33,356 nucleotides of DNA, taken from positions 1 through 33,356 of the forward strand of contig JAFGRJ010000038.1 of assembly GCA_016935235.1 (NCBI GenBank), written 5' to 3'. This document shows, piece after piece, positions 7,482 through 15,334 of the stretch (the first letter of the stretch is position 1; each line of letters begins with the position of its first letter). The translations under genes and the position numbers were made by a program. The notes under the pieces were generated by a model. That model saw only the letters and a program-made list of their open reading frames with translations. It had not been told where the DNA came from and made no database searches. Source of the DNA: Candidatus Cloacimonadota bacterium (lineage in GTDB: Bacteria; Cloacimonadota; Cloacimonadia; Cloacimonadales; TCS61).

Positions 7482-7952
7482 TCATTCTCGTAGTGTGGCA
7501 ATGAGCCGCTGTTCATTAAACAGAAGCTTCAGGGCTTCATTTATATCTTTCATGACAATATCTGCATTGACTATTGCGGTACTGCTTGCTCCTTCCTCCT
7601 GCATTACTGCTATTGCCAGAGCAGCATTTTTCAGCATAAGAAAATCATTGGCCCCGTTCCCGAGTGCGATTGACCTATCCTTTCCCAACTTTTTTAAATA
7701 AGTCAGTTTATTCTTTGCCTCATGATACGGAGGTATTACCTTGCATGTAACCGGCAGCCTCTCAAGTTGCCGGAGGGCGTTACCAAAGGTGTCGGCAGTG
7801 ACAACATGGATCTGGAGTGACCTGCTGAGAGTGGTGATGTTCTCGGCGACACCGGATCTCAGTTTACCGTCCAGGGCAATGGTCCCATTAAAATCAAGCA
7901 GCAGGTACTCCAGCTGAAGAGATTTTTTCCCTGGAATTTCTATTCTTATCAT
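7482..7952 (-). CDS. HAD-superfamily protein, soluble P-type ATPase-like (COG4087 type)
   Basis: A 156-residue HAD protein resembling the isolated phosphorylation domain of P-type ATPases. Motif I is DFNGT (D20-x-N22-G-T): the nucleophile Asp is present, but the general acid/base Asp of ordinary HAD phosphatases is Asn. Motif II is VVTADT (Thr52), a conserved-type Lys is at 80 or 82, and motif IV is GNGANDFLML (98-107, Asp103). There is no cap and no membrane segment, so it is cytosolic. Loss of the second Asp should slow hydrolysis of the phospho-aspartate, as in P-type ATPases. Its function is unknown; a regulatory or slow phosphatase role is inference. The start has AAGGA 7 bases upstream. 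A 14 bp inverted repeat next to a TTGACA box lies in the leader. Confidence 0.85.
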   Translation of the reverse strand: MIRIEIPGKKSLQLEYLLLDFNGTIALDGKLRSGVAENITTLSRSLQIHVVTADTFGNALRQLERLPVTCKVIPPYHEAKNKLTYLKKLGKDRSIALGNGANDFLMLKNAALAIAVMQEEGASSTAIVNADIVMKDINEALKLLFNEQRLIATLRE

Positions 7953-7976
7953 TATCTATCCTTACCAGTCAGATCG

Positions 7977-7994
7977 CATCTATCTAGATGTCAA
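7977..7994 (-). promoter_or_regulatory. TTGACA box with adjoining inverted repeat upstream of the HAD gene
   Basis: On the minus strand a perfect TTGACA (7994-7989) partly overlaps an inverted repeat CATCTA-GA-TAGATG (7990-7977). The layout suits a -35 box with an overlapping operator. No TATAAT-like -10 is seen at 16-18 bases. The interpretation is inference. Confidence 0.4.
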
Positions 7995-8013
7995 CAATCA
8001 TTATATTAACTGA

Positions 8014-10353
8014 TCACCCGGAGTTTTCACTGAATTTGATCCTGAATTGAGTACCATTTTTCGAGGACATTTCTATATTGCCGTGTATCTGTTTGACAAG
8101 AGTGTTAACAATCTGCAGACCCAGGGTAGATGTATTCTGATAATCTATATCGGCAGGAAAACCGCAGCCATTGTCAGCCACAATGAGAGTATAGTTTTCT
8201 TTGGTATCACCTTTCAGGCTAATGGTTATTTTGCCTTCCTGCTTGCCCTTGAAAGCATGTTTAAGAGAGTTGGATACCAGTTCGTTAACTATCAGACCAC
8301 AGGGAATTGCCTTGTTCAGATCGAGAAAAATATCAGATATATCGAAGTAAAGAGAAAAATGGTCACCTTTCTGAATATAGGTATTATAAAGAAATCGGAC
8401 AAGGGATCGTATATAATCTGTGAAATCGATTTTCTTGAGGTTGGTGGAAAGGTAAAGTTTTTCATGGATAATTGACATTGATTTAACCCGGTTGAAAGAT
8501 TCCTGGAACATCTCCAGTGTTTTCTTGTCCTTGGTATAGCGGGATTGCAATTTAAGCATACTTGATATTATCTGCATGTTGTTTTTGACCCGATGATGAA
8601 TTTCCTTAAGAAGAATCTCCTTTTCTTCCAGGGAAGATTTTATTTTCTTTTCCTGATTCTTTCTTTCTGTTATATCAATAAATAGTGCCGATGTTCCCTG
8701 AAAATCTCCATTATTGAACAATGGCGTGGCACTGACCTGGATGTATCTGGTGATGCCGTTCTTATCAGTAATGAATGTTTCATAACGGGAGGAAATGCCT
8801 TTTCTCCTGAGCTCGGTAAAAGAAATGACCCTGGCCGCTTCCTGAGGATCTGTGAAATCTGCTATGCTCTTTCCCATAAGGTACTCCACGGGATATCCGA
8901 AAATCCTGGCAGCGGCGGGATTAACAAAGGTGAAGACATCTTCTCTGTCAACAATAATAAAACCCTCTTCTAGGTTGGCAATTAACTCACGGTATTCCCT
9001 TTCGCTCTTCTGGAGCTCATGGTTGATTTTCTCCAGTTGAGCAGTTCTTTTCTGTACTTCCGACTCCAGTTCATCACTGAGTTGCCGCAGCATAATATTG
9101 GCTTTATTCTTCTGACGATAACGGTAGTATATGATGAAAATAAATATCATGGCCAGTAGAAAAAGACAGATGAGCAACCATTTGGTAAGATTGTTCTTCT
9201 CAATTTCAAGTTTATATATCTCTATTTCTCTTTCCCTCTTTTCCGCATTGTATTCTATTTCTAACTCGGTAATTATCTTTTCTCTCTCTATACTCTTGAG
9301 GGAATCATCAAGGGTTTTATAGAGTCTATAATTTTCGTAAGCTTTACGGTAATCGTGTTCTCTGTTAAAGAGACTATCCAGGATGGTAGCGCTGAACACA
9401 ATGAGTTCTTTGGCATCAATCTCCCTGGCCAGTCGGATGCTTTCCTCCAGATTGATTCTGGCATTTTCCAGGTTGTTTTCATAAAGGTCCAGTTTACCTA
9501 ACAGCATCAAATTTCTGGCCAGACACCACCGGTTATTCTGTTGACGGCAGAGACGAAGGGAATTTTCTATATATTCTGCAGCCATTACCCGATCACCCAT
9601 ATCCATGAAGGTAATACCAATTGCACTCAGCAGGTTAGGATTGGTCGAATAGGGATCGATCCTGTTATATAGATCCTGAGCTCGATAATAATATTTTATC
9701 GCCTGCTGGTAATTTTTCAGTTTGTGATTAAGCTCTCCCAGGCGGTTATACACCCTTGCCTCACCCTCAAGATTCTTGGTTTCCTGGTATAAATGCAAAG
9801 CCTTTTCATAGTATGACTGAGCTTCATCAGTCTTGGAAAGGATAGTCTTAATCGTGCCGATATTGTTATAAATATAGGCGATATGATCCTTGTCATTGCG
9901 GGACTCGTAAATCAACAGGGCAGCAAGATACTCAGCCACAGCTTTTTCATACGCTCCCTGTAACCAGTAGGAATTTCCAATGCCACTCAGGGCAAGAGCC
10001 TGTTCCTCTTCATCCCTCTGTTTTAAAGCGGAATCCAGAGATTTCTGATAGAATTCCTGGGCAAGGAGAGCATTACTCCTGTTATAATGGATATTACCAA
10101 TTCTGCGGTATACATTGCATAGATATTCGTTTAAATTGCTCTCTTCTATTTCGCTCAGATATTTCTCATAATATAACAGGGCCAGATCAAGTTCATTCTG
10201 CTGGAAATAGGAATCGCCTAATTCTAATAACCCGGTTAATTCAGAACTCTCTTTTGTCCTGTTGACATCAGTGAGGTTTTCTTCAGCAGGTAAGGAATTC
10301 CTCATAAAAACAATAATCAGAATTAATAGGAGATAAATTTTGCCAATTTTCAT
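8014..10353 (-). CDS. TPR-PAS sensor histidine kinase (HisKA_2 type), orphan
   Basis: A 779-residue sensor kinase. It begins with a hydrophobic signal or anchor (residues ~1-22), then about eight tetratricopeptide repeats (~40-345) with typical W/Y-G-Y-A spacing, a helical stretch (350-390), a membrane helix (~392-410) and a coiled coil (~412-450). A PAS domain follows (~455-562, ending DITERKNQEK). The HisKA_2 dimerisation/phosphoacceptor motif is EIHHRVKNNMQIISSML (584-600, phospho-His 586 or 587), and the ATPase domain has NELVSNSLKHA (690-700) and DNGCGFP (727-733). The TPR part should face the periplasm. No response regulator is encoded next to it, so its partner is unknown. The start codon has no Shine-Dalgarno sequence; a TTGACA lies 30-36 bases upstream. 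Kinase residues look intact. Confidence 0.92.
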   Translation of the reverse strand: MKIGKIYLLLILIIVFMRNSLPAEENLTDVNRTKESSELTGLLELGDSYFQQNELDLALLYYEKYLSEIEESNLNEYLCNVYRRIGNIHYNRSNALLAQEFYQKSLDSALKQRDEEEQALALSGIGNSYWLQGAYEKAVAEYLAALLIYESRNDKDHIAYIYNNIGTIKTILSKTDEAQSYYEKALHLYQETKNLEGEARVYNRLGELNHKLKNYQQAIKYYYRAQDLYNRIDPYSTNPNLLSAIGITFMDMGDRVMAAEYIENSLRLCRQQNNRWCLARNLMLLGKLDLYENNLENARINLEESIRLAREIDAKELIVFSATILDSLFNREHDYRKAYENYRLYKTLDDSLKSIEREKIITELEIEYNAEKREREIEIYKLEIEKNNLTKWLLICLFLLAMIFIFIIYYRYRQKNKANIMLRQLSDELESEVQKRTAQLEKINHELQKSEREYRELIANLEEGFIIVDREDVFTFVNPAAARIFGYPVEYLMGKSIADFTDPQEAARVISFTELRRKGISSRYETFITDKNGITRYIQVSATPLFNNGDFQGTSALFIDITERKNQEKKIKSSLEEKEILLKEIHHRVKNNMQIISSMLKLQSRYTKDKKTLEMFQESFNRVKSMSIIHEKLYLSTNLKKIDFTDYIRSLVRFLYNTYIQKGDHFSLYFDISDIFLDLNKAIPCGLIVNELVSNSLKHAFKGKQEGKITISLKGDTKENYTLIVADNGCGFPADIDYQNTSTLGLQIVNTLVKQIHGNIEMSSKNGTQFRIKFSENSG

Positions 10354-10383
10354 TAAGGAAAAAGAATTTTATTATTTTTCTTA

Positions 10384-10389
10384 TGTCAA
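10384..10389 (-). promoter_or_regulatory. TTGACA box upstream of the histidine kinase gene
   Basis: A perfect TTGACA hexamer on the minus strand, followed by a very A/T-rich run containing TAAAAT 12 bases later, which is too close for a standard -10 box. The kinase start lies 30 bases downstream. A second TTGACA is at 10545-10540. The rest of 10354-10622 shows no gene. Promoter assignment is tentative. Confidence 0.35.
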
Positions 10390-10622
10390 TCAGTTTATAA
10401 ATGCCTTGAATATTATTTCATTGTACTGGAAGGGATTGCCCTGATAGAAACTGAACAAAAAGCGACCGGAGTTCAGGGTTATGGTAAAAGGATAAGATTA
10501 TCTAGCCATTTGCTCAACTTCTTAATAAAAGTACAGGATTGTCAACGGAATCAGGGCTTATTTTTTTATTGAGAACTGAGAAATAGCTTGATCTCGGATG
10601 GCATACTCAACTCTGGCTGTAC

Positions 10623-11849
10623 TTAAAGATTACCTTTCAGCAGATTTTCCAGGGGACCTCTGTATTTTGCAGGAATGACATCTTCCATAATTATTTCATC
10701 ACATTCATTAAATAAGGCGAATTTCCCAAGTTTGTTCACGAATTTAGGCAGAACTGTATCAGCTGCGAGCATCTCGGGTTCCAAGAAGACTTTTTTCAGC
10801 ACCAGTATCCTGGTCCTGCGATCAGCTTTGGCATCGAGCCGGGCAACCAGTTTATCGCCATATAGAACGGGCAAGACAAAATAACCGTATGTCCTTTTCC
10901 GGGGAGGCAGGTAGCATTCCAGGGCATAGTTGAAACCCAGAAGAGACTCTGTCCTTTTTCTGAGTATGATAAGATTATCAAAAGGAGATAAAATATGGAT
11001 CAATTTATCCCGAGACCTTTTATTTTCGCAGGACTCCAGAAGGTGAGGAAAAGTGAAATATTCTTTTTCTTTTCCCGGGTTCAGTCCAATGCGGACAATC
11101 TCCTCTTCTTCCTGCATGGCATTTAGGCATGAAAAGATAACTTTTTTTTCGGAACCGGGAAGATAGTCCTTTATATCACTTGCTGTTACTACCCCGTTGG
11201 CAGCGATGGACTTCCTGATGAGAAAACGACCCATTTCTTCCTCATGAGGATAAGTTCTATCTACCCAATCAGGAAGTACTCTGGCAGTAAGATCATAGTA
11301 CCTCTGAAAATTCTTTCTTTCTGTAACCATTAACTCACCCTGCCAGAACAGCAATTCAAGAGCGGTTTTTGCCGGCTTCCAGCCCCACCAGGGACCCCGC
11401 TCCGCGTCCTCGGGATTTGCAAAATCCTTTGAACTCAGGGGTCCTTCGCACTTTATTCTCTCCCAGACAGATTTGATTACGGCACTGTGTTTTTTTCTTA
11501 TCTGCTCCGCCCAGGAATATCTGCCTTCCGCAAAAGCCTTCATCCTGGGCAGATAAAAGCGGTAATCCGTCATTGGCAAATAGGAGGCGGCATGACCCCA
11601 GTATTCGAAGATAAGCCTGTCCTGAGATTGAAGTTCATGCAGCTGTTGCGCGCAATAATCTTCTTTCCTCGTCCACAGGGTATGATGGTGTGCCCGTTTG
11701 ATCACCGAGATTGTATCTATCTGAATATATCCGAGTCTGTCAATGATCTGGATAATACCCTGCTTGCCGGAAGGCAGGACGCTTGCGGGAACCAGCAACT
11801 GTGCAGAAAATATGATATTATGAACTTGGGTGATGGATATTGTAATCAT
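10623..11849 (-). CDS. YcaQ/AlkX-type winged-helix DNA glycosylase (HTH_42 family)
   Basis: A 408-residue member of the YcaQ/HTH_42 (COG3214) family. E. coli YcaQ (AlkX) removes alkylated bases and unhooks interstrand crosslinks. Family features are the QID triplet (Q43-I-D45, the catalytic Q-phi-D motif), RAHHHTLWTR (52-61), FEYWGHAASYLPM (~81-93) and the C-terminal LSPFDNLIILR segment, with length matching the family. The protein is cytosolic and the fold consists of tandem winged helices. It appears monocistronic, flanked by 269 bases downstream and 371 bases upstream. The crosslink substrate is assigned from family only. The ribosome site before the ATG (AAAGAT) is weak. Confidence 0.88.
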   Translation of the reverse strand: MITISITQVHNIIFSAQLLVPASVLPSGKQGIIQIIDRLGYIQIDTISVIKRAHHHTLWTRKEDYCAQQLHELQSQDRLIFEYWGHAASYLPMTDYRFYLPRMKAFAEGRYSWAEQIRKKHSAVIKSVWERIKCEGPLSSKDFANPEDAERGPWWGWKPAKTALELLFWQGELMVTERKNFQRYYDLTARVLPDWVDRTYPHEEEMGRFLIRKSIAANGVVTASDIKDYLPGSEKKVIFSCLNAMQEEEEIVRIGLNPGKEKEYFTFPHLLESCENKRSRDKLIHILSPFDNLIILRKRTESLLGFNYALECYLPPRKRTYGYFVLPVLYGDKLVARLDAKADRRTRILVLKKVFLEPEMLAADTVLPKFVNKLGKFALFNECDEIIMEDVIPAKYRGPLENLLKGNL

Positions 11850-12220
11850 ATCTTTTCATTACCGCAGAAAGCCGGCGTTTCCGGTTGATGTTCTTTTCTT
11901 TTCCAAATTGAAAACCTTCCTGCTGCATATATTTCCTTACTCGCTGCAATCATCATACATAGAGCTGTTTACGTGTTTTCCTGCCTGTTAATATCTGGAA
12001 CAAGAGGAAAAAACGCAACTTCGTAACCCTGTCAGATTCTCGTCAGATGTACCTGAACATTTTCACTTAATCTGGATGATGTGTCAATCATATCATTACG
12101 ACCTATGAAATTAATCTGTAGATTTCAGGTAAAAAAATCTTGACAGGGTTGATGTGTATGGAGATTGTCGTCTCCATGATGACGACGTGCCCTAACTTCC
12201 TGAAACTATAAGGAATTAAG
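11850..12220. other. Divergent intergenic region between the YcaQ-like gene and the TrmB-like regulator
   Basis: Three hundred and seventy-one bases without a supportable gene. The right end holds the presumed regulator promoter. An imperfect inverted repeat (12101-12111 with 12122-12130: ACCTATGAAAT versus ATTTCAGGT, two-base bulge) lies just before TTGACA at 12140-12145, and a palindrome follows at 12158-12177. A minus-strand TTGACA (12087-12082) might serve the YcaQ-like gene, about 230 bases from its start. The part from 11850 to about 12080 shows only a short direct repeat, GTCAGAT at 12031 and 12042. Confidence 0.6.
12140..12177 (+). promoter_or_regulatory. Candidate promoter (-35 TTGACA) with palindromic operator for the TrmB-like operon
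   Basis: TTGACA at 12140-12145 is followed by a perfect inverted repeat ATGGAGA-TTGTCG-TCTCCAT (12158-12177) that covers the position expected for the -10 box (GATTGT with 17-base spacing, a poor match). A regulator bound to this palindrome would block the promoter, so autoregulation by the TrmB-like protein is a reasonable inference. Confidence 0.5.
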
Positions 12221-13018
12221 ATGAATGCTTTAGTCGGGGATCTGATTAATCTGGGGTTAAGTGAACTGGAAGCCAGAGTATATCTGAATCTTCTCAAAAA
12301 AAAGTATTTTACCGCTACCGAATTGGCTAAGGCATCCAGGATTCATCGTACCCAGATTTACGATATCCTGTCTAACCTTGTCCAGAAGGGAATGTGCGTG
12401 GAGATTCTGGGCAGCATTAAGAAATACGAAGCTGTAGATCCGAAAAGGGTCATGAATAATTTCGCTGCCAATCTGGATGTGAAGAAACAGACAGCCCGGC
12501 AGTTGTCGGAATCTCTCAGCCAGGTATTTTCAAACAATATCAATAATCTCGATCCTCTTGATTTTATCAAGGTGTTGAGGACTCCCACCTCGATTCGCGA
12601 GCATGTCTTCGCATTGATCCAGCAGGCAGAATCTATGGTGAGGGTATTCAATAAACCGCCATATGCCATGAATCCGGCACGTAATGAACCGGAGACCAGA
12701 AGTCTTACCAAGGGAATCAGGCACTGCTGTATTTACGAGGTGGAAGAGGAAACTGCTGCTTTTATTGAAAGGATAGAATATTTCCGGGATCAGGGAGAGG
12801 AAGTTCGGCTTGCCCGAAAACTCCCCCTGAAACTGGTTATCTTTGACAGCAGGTGTGTGGTCATGACCCTTTATCATGCAGGTGAACCAGGTTCTCAGTT
12901 CACCGCCATGTCGGTTGAACATGCTGATTTTGCTCTGGCAATGGCAGATATTTTTGATCTTTACTGGAATAATTCCATGACCTTGGAAGAATACAAGGAT
13001 AAACAGAGGAAAAACTAA
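12221..13018 (+). CDS. TrmB-family transcriptional regulator
   Basis: A 265-residue regulator. The N-terminal winged helix (~9-75) has the TrmB pattern LGLSELEARVYLNLLKK, then ATELAKASRIHRTQIYDIL as recognition region, followed by a coiled linker (~85-105). The C-terminal domain (~115-260) contains KLPLKLVIFDSR and ends in FDLYW, like the effector-binding part of TrmB-like proteins. Relatives sense sugars or other metabolites; the ligand here cannot be told. AAGGAA lies 7 bases before the ATG. The stop is 11 bases before the start of the secreted propeller gene, which has a strong AAAGGAG site, so the two form an operon. A palindrome overlaps the presumed promoter, suggesting self-regulation. 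Confidence 0.88.
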   Translation: MNALVGDLINLGLSELEARVYLNLLKKKYFTATELAKASRIHRTQIYDILSNLVQKGMCVEILGSIKKYEAVDPKRVMNNFAANLDVKKQTARQLSESLSQVFSNNINNLDPLDFIKVLRTPTSIREHVFALIQQAESMVRVFNKPPYAMNPARNEPETRSLTKGIRHCCIYEVEEETAAFIERIEYFRDQGEEVRLARKLPLKLVIFDSRCVVMTLYHAGEPGSQFTAMSVEHADFALAMADIFDLYWNNSMTLEEYKDKQRKN

Positions 13019-13029
13019 AGGAGACTATT

Positions 13030-14985
13030 ATGAAAGCAACATTATGGTTAATTCTATTGGGGCTTTTACTTGGTAACAGCCTGCTTCTGGCAGTATGGAG
13101 TAATGATCCGTCCAGTAACACTCCGGTCTGCGTTCTACCGGGTTCCCAGGCATTACCTAAAGTAGCCACCAGTCAAAGCGGTGATACTTATATAGGCTGG
13201 TTCTCCAATGAAACTGGCAATTACGATGTAAAATTGCAACGGTTTGACCGCCTGGGGGAAATTTACTGGCAGGATAATGGAGCACTTATCAGTGATAACA
13301 CCTCCATGACCTGGTTGACCGACTGGGACATGAAAGTAGATCTGGAGAATCATGCCATTCTCGTCTTTCAGGATATTAGGGATGAAGGTTTCAATAACAT
13401 CTTTGCCTATCGTATTTCACCTGCGGGAGCTTTCGTGTGGGGGGAAGACGGATTGCAATTGAGTGACAGTCCTGCCTTTGACGTTTCTCCTAAAGTTGCG
13501 ATAACTTCAGAAAACAATGTTGTAGTTGCCTGGCAATCGGATGATGTGGTTATTATGCAGAAGATATCACCGGACGGAACATTACTCTGGGGTGAAACCG
13601 GTATCACGCTGAGTTGTGCCAACACATATTCCTGGCCGCAATTGATCGGTGTTGAAGATGATAATATCATCCTGAAATTATTCGAAGATTCAGGTCCTAT
13701 CTGGTCGCCCACCAGGCATATCCTGGCTCAGAAATTCGATGGTGAAGGTAATGCGGTCTGGGAAGACTTTACGATCATTACCGATGCCGGTGGGATCTCT
13801 GCCTGGACTCAGATCATGGCTCTGGCTCATGACAACAGTAACGGATTTTATATTGCCTGGCATGATGACAGGGATATGGATATGATTTCCAGTGCCTTTG
13901 TTCAGCACGTCAACAGCGAGGGACAGAACATGTTCCTCGAAGATGGTGTGGAAGTGGCAACCCAGGGAGGAAGGCAGAGATTTTATCCGGGTCTCGCTTA
14001 TTTGACGAGTACTGATGAGATATTTGTATTCTGGAATGAAATGGATGCTGCTCAGAATCAGCGGGGAATATATGGTCAGAAATTCGACAACACCGGTAAC
14101 AGGCTCTGGGGTAATAATGGAAAGACAATTATTGAGATCTCTACGACGGATGTTCTCCCGATCGGGGTAAGAGCTTCTCAGAATGAAATCATAGTCGTTT
14201 ACGAACAAGCACATCAAAGTCTGTTTTCTTTGATAAACGCCGTGCTTCTGGATAGTGAAGGCGAATTTATCTGGGCTCAGCAGACGGTGATAATGTCCTC
14301 ATTCCTTTCCGAAAAACTTCATCCTGAAGTGAACCGTTATCATAATTGGCAGTGGATAGCCGTATGGGAGGACAGGCGTTCGGATGATGGCGATATTTAC
14401 GCCCAGAACATTCTTCTGAATGGCGAACTGGGACCGGGAATGGAGCCGCCGCTCAACGTTCAGATAGATCCCGCCACGGCAGAGTTGACCTGGGAAGCAC
14501 CCAATGAAGATGTAGTCATGTACTATGTTTATCTTGATGAAAACCTGGTGGAGATAACATCTGAGCTTTCTTATATTTTTGAGGGCCTGGAGAACGGACA
14601 GGATTATACTGCCGGTGTTTCCGCTTTCTACAATGAAGGGGAATCCATCGTAATCACCGTGGAATTCACTTATAATGGCACGGATGTTGATGAACAGCAG
14701 CTAATGATGCCTGTTACCCGGATAAGGAATTATCCCAATCCCTTCAATCCGCAAACCTGTATTGCATTCAATCTTAGACAATCCGGGAGAGTGGTCCTGG
14801 ATATCCATAATGTGAGAGGGGAATTGATTATGAGAATCTTTGAGGATAATCTGGAAGCTGGAGACCACTCATTTATCTGGAACGGCACGGATCAGAAGGG
14901 ACAGGAACTTCCTTCAGGAATTTACTTCTATCGCCTTGAGGCAAATAAATACATTCATAACGCTAAAATGCTGTTACTGAAATAA
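13030..14985 (+). CDS. Secreted beta-propeller-like protein with Fn3 and C-terminal sorting/FlgD-like domain
   Basis: A 651-residue exported protein of unknown function. Residues ~1-22 form a signal peptide. Residues ~45-465 hold about eight imperfect repeats of roughly 50 residues, each running from a W/F-x-D/E strand through a variable loop and an x-Q-x-F-D-x-x-G-x-x-x-W-G-x-x-G turn. Examples are GQKFDNTGNRLWGNNG and AVWEDRRSDDGDIYAQN, consistent with a seven- or eight-bladed propeller. A fibronectin type III-like domain follows (~470-550), and then a C-terminal module (~560-651) with NYPNPFNPQT, LDIHNVRGELI and LPSGIYFYRLEA. That is the type A sorting/FlgD-like Ig module of FCB secreted proteins. 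No catalytic motif was seen; binding or surface display is inference. It is encoded directly after the TrmB-like regulator and ends before a strong terminator. Confidence 0.85.
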   Translation: MKATLWLILLGLLLGNSLLLAVWSNDPSSNTPVCVLPGSQALPKVATSQSGDTYIGWFSNETGNYDVKLQRFDRLGEIYWQDNGALISDNTSMTWLTDWDMKVDLENHAILVFQDIRDEGFNNIFAYRISPAGAFVWGEDGLQLSDSPAFDVSPKVAITSENNVVVAWQSDDVVIMQKISPDGTLLWGETGITLSCANTYSWPQLIGVEDDNIILKLFEDSGPIWSPTRHILAQKFDGEGNAVWEDFTIITDAGGISAWTQIMALAHDNSNGFYIAWHDDRDMDMISSAFVQHVNSEGQNMFLEDGVEVATQGGRQRFYPGLAYLTSTDEIFVFWNEMDAAQNQRGIYGQKFDNTGNRLWGNNGKTIIEISTTDVLPIGVRASQNEIIVVYEQAHQSLFSLINAVLLDSEGEFIWAQQTVIMSSFLSEKLHPEVNRYHNWQWIAVWEDRRSDDGDIYAQNILLNGELGPGMEPPLNVQIDPATAELTWEAPNEDVVMYYVYLDENLVEITSELSYIFEGLENGQDYTAGVSAFYNEGESIVITVEFTYNGTDVDEQQLMMPVTRIRNYPNPFNPQTCIAFNLRQSGRVVLDIHNVRGELIMRIFEDNLEAGDHSFIWNGTDQKGQELPSGIYFYRLEANKYIHNAKMLLLK

Positions 14986-15334
14986 ATTTCATTATCAGGA
15001 AGCAGAATCTGGTTTTGACACGAAAAAAAACGCCGTTGTTGATCACAGCGGCGTTTTTTTTTGGAAGGTCACTTCCACTGGGAACCAAGATAGGTTAAGA
15101 ACATGGCTGGAAAGAGTTGTATCGTATCTCAGTGTGATGAACCCAATTCAATAAGTTTTTTAAAGGGGTTTTGTTATAACTGCTATAAGTTATAGATCGA
15201 GCATGGAATAGTAGAGGGATTAGTATAATAACTTATAGGCTGAGTAAGTTGATATGCCCAAAGATTTTTTAAATTGACAGAGTATGCTGTTTTCCGGATT
15301 TTTCAGGCGAGTACTTGTAAGAGAGGATATCTTC
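14986..15334. other. Intergenic region before the C25 peptidase gene
   Basis: After the terminator there is no supportable gene. Two A/T-rich symmetric elements are present: CTATAAGTTATAG (15183-15195), itself an inverted repeat, and ATAACTTATAG (15228-15238), the exact reverse complement of its first 11 bases. The palindrome GTTATAAC is at 15173-15180. TATAAT occurs at 15224-15229 without a good -35, and TTGACA at 15274-15279 without a good -10. These are probable regulatory sequences for the peptidase gene. Confidence 0.5.
15023..15062. terminator. Bidirectional intrinsic terminator
   Basis: A run of eight A, a 9 bp stem with one G-U pair (CGCCGTTGT at 15031-15039, ACAGCGGCG at 15045-15053), a five-base loop and nine T. 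It ends the regulator-propeller operon and could also work on the opposite strand. It is the clearest terminator in the window. Confidence 0.93.
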
